A stretch of DNA of 35,154 nt from Thermoplasmatota archaeon (lineage in GTDB: Archaea > Thermoplasmatota > Penumbrarchaeia > Penumbrarchaeales > Penumbrarchaeaceae), in NCBI GenBank assembly GCA_029762535.1, contig JARVGK010000013.1, positions 40,984-76,137 of the forward strand, written 5' to 3'. Position numbers and translations under genes: made by a program. The notes beneath the pieces are model-generated. The model saw nothing but the letters and a program-made list of their open reading frames with translations. It did no database searches and was not told the DNA's origin. Shown here piece after piece: positions 1 to 6,587 of this stretch. How positions within the stretch are numbered: position 1 is the first letter of the stretch; each line of letters opens with the position of its first letter.

Positions 1-12
1 AAGGAGCCTGCA

Positions 13-336
13 GTGAAGGCGGAGAAACCCACGAAGAAGGCTAAGGTGGATCTAAAGGGAAAGGATCTGGGCTATCTCATGAAGGTGAAGGATCCGAAGA
101 ACGATGCCTTCAAGGTCGTTCTGGCAGGGTATCATATCAATAAGAACGAGAGAAAGAGGGAGTTCAGGAGCGTGGATATCGAGGATGTCCTTAAAAAGTT
201 CAATGTAGAAGCCCCGAACAACGTTAGCTATTATCTGAGAAAGCTCTCAGATGACAAGGGCCTCCTGACCCATGGAAGGAAGAGCGGAAGGTATAAGATC
301 TCCGATTCCGGAGTGAAATGGGTCGAGTATAATTGA
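13..336 (+). CDS. Small winged-helix DNA-binding-like protein (possibly 5' partial)
   Basis: Predicted small basic protein with a winged-helix-like fold in its second half. Residues 1-20 are rich in Lys. From about residue 50 there is a helix-turn-helix pattern (VDIEDVLKKFNVEAPNNVSY, then a second helix YLRKLSDDKGLL), followed by a basic wing-like turn (HGRKSGRYKIS) and a short C-terminal helix. I chose the GTG at 13 because AAGGAG at 1-6 sits at a suitable distance, but the frame is open to the window edge, so the gene may be longer. This could be a transcription regulator or a structural nucleic-acid-binding protein; no specific family is recognised. Confidence 0.6.
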   Translation: MKAEKPTKKAKVDLKGKDLGYLMKVKDPKNDAFKVVLAGYHINKNERKREFRSVDIEDVLKKFNVEAPNNVSYYLRKLSDDKGLLTHGRKSGRYKISDSGVKWVEYN

Positions 337-370
337 AGATATAAAAGAATTATAAGCCTTGGACCATGTG

Positions 371-405
371 GGGGGGTCCATCCTAGATGTGACCCCCCAT
401 TTATT
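371..405 (+). terminator. G/C hairpin followed by AT-rich tract, candidate terminator
   Basis: GGGGGGTC at 371-378 pairs perfectly with GACCCCCC at 391-398, giving an 8-bp stem with a 12-nt loop, followed by ATTTATTTAA. It lies about 35 nt after the stop of the winged-helix gene and could end that transcript. Hairpins are not required for archaeal termination, so an RNA-structural role is also possible. An alternative 5-bp pairing (361-365 with 375-379) competes with it. Confidence 0.45.
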
Positions 406-724
406 TAATATGTTTTTGTATTTGAATAGGTTTTGTTAATGGGATATATGGGTCACTATCCATTTTATATTTATTAGCCCTCTCATGAGTTAGAGGCACA
501 CAATAAGAATGAAAATAGGGTTTTTCCCATCTCCCTTACATCAATGGTGTATGATGCGGGATTTCGAAATCAAAGCCCAAAAGGGCGTCGATCTTACCCC
601 TCCGTTGGAAATGGATATGAAAATAAATTCGCTACATGTTCGTTGATTTTCATACCGGATCCAAGTCGCGATTTTCCATTTCCGGGTTGTCCCACTCTAC
701 AAATGTACGTCAATGAGGATCGAG
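406..724. other. Intergenic stretch with small inverted repeats, no gene seen
   Basis: No convincing reading frame is present; frames open on either strand lack a start context and composition like the neighbouring genes. The stretch holds a perfect 12-bp palindrome GATTTCGAAATC at 560-571, a GCCC-AAAA-GGGC mini-hairpin at 575-586, and a 9-bp inverted repeat (TATGAAAAT at 616-624, ATTTTCATA at 646-654). It is AT-richer than its neighbours up to about 540. A small RNA is possible but there is no C/D or H/ACA signature that I can support. Confidence 0.4.
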
Positions 725-798
725 TGGGCCAACCCGGATTCGAACCGGGGACCTTCCGGTTATCAGCCGGATGCTCCACCGTGCTAAGCTACTGGCCC
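725..798 (-). tRNA. tRNA-Ile (anticodon GAU)
   Basis: Read on the minus strand this 74-nt sequence folds as a full cloverleaf. The acceptor GGGCCAG pairs with TTGGCCC (one G-U), the anticodon stem is TCCGG/CCGGA with loop CTGATAA (anticodon GAT), and the T arm holds GGTTCGAATCC. The discriminator base is A at 725. No CCA is encoded after it and no intron is visible, as is usual for archaeal tRNA genes. An AT-rich element (CTTAAATG on the minus strand, about 835-842) lies about 40 nt upstream and could be its box A. Confidence 0.95.
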
Positions 799-818
799 GA
801 GAAAGTTCGAGTGGGCCC

Positions 819-862
819 CTAATGACCAATTCGCATTTAAGGTTTATCTAATGACCAATTCG
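819..862. repeat. 15-bp direct repeat pair upstream of the tRNA gene
   Basis: CTAATGACCAATTCG occurs at 819-833 and again, identically, at 848-862 (period 29 bp). The presumed tRNA box A lies between the copies. A second, unrelated direct repeat TCGAGTGGGCC occurs at 720-730, overlapping the tRNA 3' end, and at 807-817, just upstream of the tRNA 5' end, so the tRNA is bracketed by it. No integrase is near. Confidence 0.6.
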
Positions 863-886
863 TTGTCAATAAAATCCGCTTGTCGA

Positions 887-3301
887 TCAAGAAGCCTGTT
901 CGTTTTGGGACGTGCCCTCCTTCTGATTAAGGGGTTTCCTCTTCCTGTTATATAGATACGCCCCTATAACAGCGGCAGCGATCAAAGCGAGGATGATCAG
1001 TAGAAGTGAGAGGGGTACCCCTCCTTTGGTAGGCGGCTCCTCCTCCTCCATATCTGTAACCTCTCCGAGATCGTAGATATACCTCTCATAGAGGATCGAG
1101 GATGTGGTGGATCCGGTCACCAAAGGCTTCCAGCGTGCCACCTGGGCGTAATCGCTCATGATCGATATATTGTGCGCCCCGTCCCCGAGCGTTGCGTTAA
1201 GAGATATCGTGAACTCCGAACGCACTTCCTTGAACTGGGTATCCCTGAGCCTGGTCCCGAAGTCCCAGTCGATCCCCCGACCCTCGACGTTTATGGACCA
1301 TACGGCCCCCCAATCGGATTCAGATACAGTTATGATATCCCTTCGGGATTCGGTGTTCATGGGCCCGGACTGTGTCCAGTCGGGATTGCCGTCGTTGTTC
1401 TTGTCGATCGTCGCATAAAGCGATGCGAAACTGCGTTTATCAGAGCTTATGGAAGTGTATGTGAGCCTCAGCTCGATCTCCCTTGTCCCTTCGGGTATGT
1501 ACACGAGCCTGGATGTGTCGTGGTTCAACGGGATCACGCTGCCGGACTGGTTGGAGAACCTGCTCCATTCCCCGTTCCACGACGTGTAGAGCTGGTTCGT
1601 GTCTATCGGCTTTACCTGTGTCTTCATTGTCCTCTCGTACCTCTCTATCGCATCGAAGACGGTAGCATGGGGATAATCCGGGACCCCATCGCCGTTGAAA
1701 TCTTTCGTCCTGAGCTCTTTTAACGTCAAGGTCAGGCCCAATACCCTGTCCACCTGAACGAGCCCGAAACCCTGGCTCAGATCGAACGGTTCTCCGTTCC
1801 ATCCTATTGAGTAGTTCTGAGGAATGTAGTTGCCAGCGAGAGGGGTCTCCGCATCGGAAGGCGGCGTATATCGGGCTGTCGCTTCCAGGATAAGTTCGAC
1901 CTCGTGAACTCTGTTCCTTGTGTCGTTGTACCATCCCTGCCCGTCATTCCATCCGGTTATCTTCTCGGGTTCGGCCTCCTCATATACATCGGACATACGC
2001 AGGTCCGGGTAGGCGGAGAGCATCAAGGCCACCACCCCGGCCACGTGGGGTGTCGCCATAGATGTCCCAGATATTGCGAAGTAGTAAGGATCGATCTCGG
2101 AGAGGCTCTTGCCCTGTTTTGTCATGGCCGATATCAACGTCCTTCGAGCGGCGGCCGACCAAATGGTCACTCCCGGAGCACCGATGTCGGGATATGTCGT
2201 GAGGATCCCGTCTTGCCCTCTCGAGGAGAAGCTGGCCACGCCGGTCCCGTCCCTGGCGAACGCAGCCACACAAAGATTCGAGGGCACGTTACCGTATGGA
2301 TTGGTCTGTATGTCGGACCCGTCCCCTCCCGAGTTCGATCCGGCGAATACTACGATGACGTTGTTCTCGAAGGTGATCTTCTGAGATATTATCGATATGG
2401 CATCCTGCGGGTTATAATCGTTGGGTCCCGGACCCCAGGAGTTGCTCACGACCCTTATCGGATCCTCCCACTCGTAGGTGTGACCGGGCATCGAATGCTC
2501 GTAGACCCATTCCATGGCCCCCAAAGCGTTGAGGATCGCCACTGCCTCGCCGGTGGAGAGGCCTATCATCTTGGCCTTGGGAGCGACCCCTCTCCTGGCC
2601 CCCCCTGAAGCGTCTCCGTTGCCGGCCACGGTCCCGGCGCAGTGTGTCCCGTGTCCGGATGATGTGTCGGTGTTCTCCATCTCGATCCAGCCGAAGTCCG
2701 TGTCGGATTTGTAGTTCTTTATCACGACCTCTCCGTAATCCAGGTCAGGATGTCCTGCATCTATACCGGAATCCAGGACCACGACGGTCACTCCCGCTCC
2801 TTGTATGTCCGGGTATTCCCTGGAGCGATCATCGACGATGATCGAATTCCAGGTCTTTGTCGCATTGATGATCGTAGTGGTCATCTCCATATTTTGTTCA
2901 AGAGCGTCGTTATGCTCTATCCAGAAAAGTCCGGGATACCTCGACAGCCTCTCAACGGAGTGCAGATCCCCTCTTGCGAAAACGGCGGGGAGCACCCTCA
3001 TCCTGTACATCAGCTCGAACCCCGCTTCCTCTAGAGCCTCGACATCTCGCTCATCGAGCGGGGGGGTGAACTGTATAACGAATTCCAGCCTATCTCCCCT
3101 CTGGGAACCTTCGAAGGCCCGGAGGACCCCCGTATCGATCTGCGTTCCCAGTGAGTTGTCCTTCAATGAGTACCAGTACTCATCCGTAAATCCGAACGGG
3201 GTCTCATCAGGGGATAAGGACGGCCTTGAGACCGAGTTCATTGCGGAGAATGTGAGGAGGATCAACATTCCTGTTACGATCATGATGCGATTGGGGTACA
3301 T
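887..3301 (-). CDS. Membrane-anchored subtilisin-like serine protease (peptidase family S8)
   Basis: Secreted, cell-surface endopeptidase of the subtilase family. An N-terminal hydrophobic signal segment (about residues 5-20) is followed by a pro-region (about 65-140, similar to inhibitor I9 pro-domains in placement). The catalytic domain has Asp177 in VVVLDSGID, His217 in GHGTHCAGTVAG, the oxyanion Asn323 in FAGSNSGG, and Ser414 in SGTSMATPHVAG, so all key residues are present. The second half is a long beta-rich ectodomain with two Asp-rich loops (DFNGDGVPDY, DKNNDGNPDW) that may bind calcium. It ends in one transmembrane helix (about 760-780) and a short basic tail, so the enzyme is probably tethered with its catalytic domain outside. 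It lies 60 nt after the small HhH membrane protein on the same strand. A GGAG element lies a few nt before the ATG. Likely roles are surface protein turnover or peptide nutrition (inference). Confidence 0.95.
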   Translation of the reverse strand: MYPNRIMIVTGMLILLTFSAMNSVSRPSLSPDETPFGFTDEYWYSLKDNSLGTQIDTGVLRAFEGSQRGDRLEFVIQFTPPLDERDVEALEEAGFELMYRMRVLPAVFARGDLHSVERLSRYPGLFWIEHNDALEQNMEMTTTIINATKTWNSIIVDDRSREYPDIQGAGVTVVVLDSGIDAGHPDLDYGEVVIKNYKSDTDFGWIEMENTDTSSGHGTHCAGTVAGNGDASGGARRGVAPKAKMIGLSTGEAVAILNALGAMEWVYEHSMPGHTYEWEDPIRVVSNSWGPGPNDYNPQDAISIISQKITFENNVIVVFAGSNSGGDGSDIQTNPYGNVPSNLCVAAFARDGTGVASFSSRGQDGILTTYPDIGAPGVTIWSAAARRTLISAMTKQGKSLSEIDPYYFAISGTSMATPHVAGVVALMLSAYPDLRMSDVYEEAEPEKITGWNDGQGWYNDTRNRVHEVELILEATARYTPPSDAETPLAGNYIPQNYSIGWNGEPFDLSQGFGLVQVDRVLGLTLTLKELRTKDFNGDGVPDYPHATVFDAIERYERTMKTQVKPIDTNQLYTSWNGEWSRFSNQSGSVIPLNHDTSRLVYIPEGTREIELRLTYTSISSDKRSFASLYATIDKNNDGNPDWTQSGPMNTESRRDIITVSESDWGAVWSINVEGRGIDWDFGTRLRDTQFKEVRSEFTISLNATLGDGAHNISIMSDYAQVARWKPLVTGSTTSSILYERYIYDLGEVTDMEEEEPPTKGGVPLSLLLIILALIAAAVIGAYLYNRKRKPLNQKEGTSQNEQAS

Positions 3302-3360
3302 GGACTATCGCTCCGGGATAGGTGTAATTTGATAATGCAATTAAACTTTCGCCAGATTAT

Positions 3361-3843
3361 TTACACTTTTCCCATCCTGCGATCATGGATCCTTGAAACG
3401 ATCCTCTTGGCGATCGTGGGGTTGATACCGTTGACGAGCATGAGATCATCCGGGATCGCCTCATTGAAGTCCCCAATCCTCTTGTATCCTGCATCGATAA
3501 GGGATCGCGCTTTGGTCTCATCGATCGAGAACTCGCTCATGAACGTTCGGACCATCGCATCCTCCCGACTTGATGCGTTAAGAGGCTCGTCATCCATCTC
3601 GGGATTGAACCCGAAGGCGGTTCTCCTATCGGCAGCTTCCTTCGCGACCTCTCTGGCCTCGGCATCGATCCTCCTCCTGTCGCGTGAGAAACGCCTTATG
3701 AACCACGGTGCCGAGGCATAGAGCAGGGCGAAGGCTATGAAAGTTGTACCTATCCATGCGGCCCAGTTGGAGGTGATGAGCCCGGCTATCGCACCGGCCA
3801 GAATCGATATGGAGCCTATGAAAAGGACCTGCCTGGTGTTCAT
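3361..3843 (-). CDS. Small membrane protein with C-terminal helix-hairpin-helix domain
   Basis: A 160-residue protein. Two hydrophobic segments near the N terminus (about residues 5-25 and 28-47) predict a membrane hairpin. A basic linker rich in Arg/Asp follows, and the last 50 residues match a helix-hairpin-helix fold (SLIDAGYKRIGDFNEAIPDD, then LVNGINPTIAKRIVSRI). HhH domains usually bind DNA without sequence preference or mediate protein contacts, so the layout suggests a membrane-tethered nucleic-acid or protein binder; this is inference. The start is placed at 3843 because a TATA element at 3872-3880 would put transcription start only a few nt upstream. It precedes the subtilase gene and may be cotranscribed with it. 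No named family is recognised. Confidence 0.75.
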   Translation of the reverse strand: MNTRQVLFIGSISILAGAIAGLITSNWAAWIGTTFIAFALLYASAPWFIRRFSRDRRRIDAEAREVAKEAADRRTAFGFNPEMDDEPLNASSREDAMVRTFMSEFSIDETKARSLIDAGYKRIGDFNEAIPDDLMLVNGINPTIAKRIVSRIHDRRMGKV

Positions 3844-3871
3844 TTTCGTTCGGCATTGTCATACGTTTTCA

Positions 3872-3880
3872 CCTATATAA
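3872..3880. promoter_or_regulatory. Shared TATA element between divergent genes
   Basis: CCTATATAA on the plus strand reads TTATATAGG on the minus strand. It is about 70 nt before the dehydrogenase ATG (plus) and about 30 nt before the HhH protein ATG (minus, nearly leaderless). No second TATA-like element is visible between the two genes, so one near-symmetric box may serve both directions. Confidence 0.55.
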
Positions 3881-3942
3881 CACTGCCAAGCCGGTTTCGG
3901 GATCAGGATAATATCGGGATAAGTCCATCACCCCGCGGTGAT

Positions 3943-5055
3943 ATGATGTTCCCTATCATGGATATCAGAACGCGGATCGTTTTCGGCTGGGGTAGCTTCC
4001 AGGAGATCGGAGGGCTCATTCCCATTGGAAGGAGCTTCGTGGTCATGGGATCCCCCTCGCCCAGGCAGGAGGCGCTGCTCGAGAGATTGAGTTCCGATAT
4101 AGGGGGCGATATCGAGGTCTTCAAGGGCGTGGAACCCAACCCGTTAACGGACACCGTGGACAGAGGGGCCGATGAGATGGCACGATATCACCCCGACCAG
4201 GTCATAGCCGTTGGAGGGGGGTCTGTGATGGACGCCGCAAAGGCCATGGCCCTGGTGGCACACAGCGGAGGAAGCGTTCTGGACCATCTGCGAGGCACAA
4301 GGCCGATCGAGGGGATGGGCCTGCCACTTTACACGATCCCAACGACACCCGGCACATCCTCCGAGATAACGCCCTTCTCGGTGATAACAACGAGGGAGGA
4401 TCGGACCAAGCTAGGCCTGAGGGACCCTTCTCTATATCCAACAAGGGCAATTATCGATCCCTCACTGACAGTATCCTTGCCGCCAGATCAAACGGCCGCC
4501 ACCGGTTTCGATATCCTCTCACACGCGTTCGAGAGCTACTGGGCGAGAAGATCTACCCCGGTGACGAAAAGGTTCAGCCTGGAAGCGGTAAGCCTCGTCA
4601 GGGAGAACCTCAAGGGCGCTTTCATGGACGGCAGTGTTCGCATATACAGAGAGGGACTGTCCCTTGCATCGGTTTTCGCGGGTATGGCGTTCTCGAACAC
4701 TGGAACGACGATATGCCATGCGCTCTCGTATCCGGTGACATACGATACGGGACTCCCTCACGGTTTCGCATGTGCGCTGTCACTTCCCGGTGCCTGTGAG
4801 CTTATGGCCGAAAGGGATCCGGAGGTCATAAGATCCCTATCGCATGCTTTCGGCTGCAGCATGGGCTCGCTCCCCGATGAGATAAGGTCGATGATAAGGA
4901 GCTTTGGAATTGATCCCAGGCTCCGTCATGGATCTGTTGACGGGGGCATGGAAAGGGTGATGGGTCCGGAAGTGGCGCCTTTCAGGGACAACCTCTGCGT
5001 ATCTCTCTCGGAAGAGGATGTGAGAGGATTATACTCGAGCATGTTCATCGAATGA
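3943..5055 (+). CDS. Iron-containing (group III) alcohol dehydrogenase
   Basis: NAD(P)-dependent oxidoreductase interconverting alcohols and aldehydes or ketones; the substrate cannot be told from sequence. Family signs are the nucleotide-binding motif VGGGSVMDAAKAMAL, the PTTPGTSSEITPFSVI loop, and metal ligands expected at the Asp before the SLPPD segment (IIDPSLT), His in DILSHAFESYW, and two His in the TTICHALSYPV...GLPHGFACAL region. Length from the chosen start is 370 residues, within the family range. The frame is open back to 3856, but the TATA element at 3874-3880 rules out the far upstream start. ATG 3943 or 3946 follows GGTGAT (3937-3942) directly and puts the FGWGSF motif at the usual distance from the N terminus; ATG 3958 is an alternative. 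It converges on the membrane protein gene that follows. Confidence 0.9.
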   Translation: MMFPIMDIRTRIVFGWGSFQEIGGLIPIGRSFVVMGSPSPRQEALLERLSSDIGGDIEVFKGVEPNPLTDTVDRGADEMARYHPDQVIAVGGGSVMDAAKAMALVAHSGGSVLDHLRGTRPIEGMGLPLYTIPTTPGTSSEITPFSVITTREDRTKLGLRDPSLYPTRAIIDPSLTVSLPPDQTAATGFDILSHAFESYWARRSTPVTKRFSLEAVSLVRENLKGAFMDGSVRIYREGLSLASVFAGMAFSNTGTTICHALSYPVTYDTGLPHGFACALSLPGACELMAERDPEVIRSLSHAFGCSMGSLPDEIRSMIRSFGIDPRLRHGSVDGGMERVMGPEVAPFRDNLCVSLSEEDVRGLYSSMFIE

Positions 5056-5059
5056 CCCA

Positions 5060-5797
5060 TCATCCCAGGGCCGATCGGAGTATGAATGCGGCGATTATCG
5101 CGCTGATTATCCCCAAGGCCACGGTCAGCATGTTCAGGATGACGTTACCGATCCATCCGCCCCTGGGCCCCAGAGAGACCGTGTTGGCTGGATTAAGGTC
5201 CTTTAGCTTGAACATCGACAGGTACATCCCCAGGACGCTTGAACTGACTATCACGGGTATTATTATGACCGGATCCGCGCTCCCGGAACCGATAATGAAC
5301 GCCAATATGAAGGTCGAAGCGATGAGGATGACGACAAGCCAGATGAGAAAGAGACCCACAGGGCCGTGCAGTCTGTAACGTTTACCCCCTGTCCCCAACT
5401 TCGAGGTGAAGGTCCTCTTCATCCTCTCGAGCACATCCGATCCTCCTTCCATCACTATCCTGGCGGGTCGATCCGGCTCCAGGTATAGCGAGCATCTAGC
5501 TACGGAGGGCCAAGTGATGCTGTAATGGAAGTATGAAGGTTTGAACATGTGGACCCTGTACCTCTCGAGCAGCTCTTCAAGGCCATCGTAGTGTTCCACA
5601 CCGGATAGACCCGAGTTGACCACGAGCTCCATGGGGGTGCTGTCCAAACCGGAGGCCTTAAGAGCGCTTTCCCTGAAGATCTTCAACTCATCTAGGCCCA
5701 TGTCCATTGAACCGAACTCAAGAACGGTCCTATCGGGTCGCTCCATTGATTTTAAAACCTCCGGGGTCCTATAAAAATCCATTGGACCTCTTATCAT
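5060..5797 (-). CDS. Hypothetical membrane protein with four C-terminal transmembrane helices
   Basis: A 245-residue protein of no recognised family. The first 135 residues are soluble and contain a short acidic helical part and a beta-rich part with YSITWPSVARCSLYLEP. The C-terminal 105 residues hold four hydrophobic helices (starting near LFLIWLVVILIASTF, VIIIPVIVSSSVLGMYL, WIGNVILNMLTVAL and IISAIIAAFIL). A TATA-like TTTTTATA and a GGAGG lie inside the first codons, so translation may really begin at the ATG at 5746 (17 residues shorter). It is convergent with the dehydrogenase, with only 4 nt between stops, and divergent from the next gene. A signalling or sensing role is possible but unsupported. 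Confidence 0.7.
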   Translation of the reverse strand: MIRGPMDFYRTPEVLKSMERPDRTVLEFGSMDMGLDELKIFRESALKASGLDSTPMELVVNSGLSGVEHYDGLEELLERYRVHMFKPSYFHYSITWPSVARCSLYLEPDRPARIVMEGGSDVLERMKRTFTSKLGTGGKRYRLHGPVGLFLIWLVVILIASTFILAFIIGSGSADPVIIIPVIVSSSVLGMYLSMFKLKDLNPANTVSLGPRGGWIGNVILNMLTVALGIISAIIAAFILRSALG

Positions 5798-5870
5798 GTA
5801 GGGGAAAGGAGAGATCGTTCCCTAATTCTTCAACCCTAAAGTTATTGTAGCCCTAGAGAACTCACCGCCC

Positions 5871-6575
5871 ATGAATCCCTGGGAGGACCGCTTCGACGAG
5901 ATGAGCCGCAAGACCGAAGACGTCAGGAAAAAGATGTTCATAGATGCCCTGAGGGAGAAGAACCCGGCCATCGACCCGAGGCTGGCCATGCTGACGCCTG
6001 CCGAGGTCCTCGAGACCGCCAGAACCGATGGGGAGATGAACGATTTCATGGAACGCATCCATTCCGATTATTCGCCTGAGGAGGGGAAGGTCGCCCTTAT
6101 CTATCCGGATACAGAGAGAAAGCCGTGGACAAGGGGCTCGACCGATGCTTTGAGCTATCGAAATCTATACACGGCCCTAAAGAGCCTCGCCCTCAACGAC
6201 AGGGTCGAGCTCTTCGCCTTATCCCCCTTAGTTGGCCTGATCCCGGAGGCGTACTTCGCTGAGATGCCCATGTACGAGAGCTCCGGCCTGTCGAGCTTCA
6301 TGGTCAAGAGGCGCGGGCTCACCTGGAGCCAGGAGGACTTCAAAGCGGTGATAGACCTCGCATCCGACAGGTGCATAAGGTTCCTGGAGCGGAACCATTC
6401 CGGATTCGGGGCGTGGCATGCGATATACAGGGCCCCGTCGGTCCACGAGAGGATCATACAGGAGATAATGAACAAGCACCCGTTCCCTATATGGACGTAC
6501 ACCAGCAGGAAATCTCTATCGGACACGTATCTGGAGGTGAGGAAGCTGGTGGAGAACATCAAGAGATCGCTGTGA
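5871..6575 (+). CDS. Protein resembling the DUF5591 domain of archaeosine-synthesis enzymes
   Basis: A 234-residue soluble protein. The central part (VALIYPDTERKPWTRGST, then LFALSPLVGLIPEAYFAEMPMYESSGL) resembles the DUF5591 domain found in archaeosine synthase (ArcS) and long TgtA proteins, where a Cys/Ser-x-KPY stretch is followed by TSPLGLVP and a YDxxxTG segment. The usual Cys of that first motif is replaced by Asp here, and no PUA or TGT domain is attached. If the match is right it may act in tRNA G15 modification; otherwise it is an uncharacterised conserved protein. The start has no clear ribosome site and may be leaderless (AT-rich element at about 5834-5845). Its stop lies 12 nt before the next gene, so the two are probably cotranscribed. 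Confidence 0.65.
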   Translation: MNPWEDRFDEMSRKTEDVRKKMFIDALREKNPAIDPRLAMLTPAEVLETARTDGEMNDFMERIHSDYSPEEGKVALIYPDTERKPWTRGSTDALSYRNLYTALKSLALNDRVELFALSPLVGLIPEAYFAEMPMYESSGLSSFMVKRRGLTWSQEDFKAVIDLASDRCIRFLERNHSGFGAWHAIYRAPSVHERIIQEIMNKHPFPIWTYTSRKSLSDTYLEVRKLVENIKRSL

Positions 6576-6587
6576 GGTGTCCGGGAG

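Noticed and set aside
544..822. 92-codon plus-strand frame across the tRNA
   Set aside because: It reads through the antisense of a tRNA gene and has no domain or start support.
1172..2608. Long open frames on the plus strand (183 and 234 codons) opposite the protease gene
   Set aside because: They lie antisense to a subtilase with all catalytic motifs in order; their translations are Arg/Gly/Pro-rich shadows with no domain.
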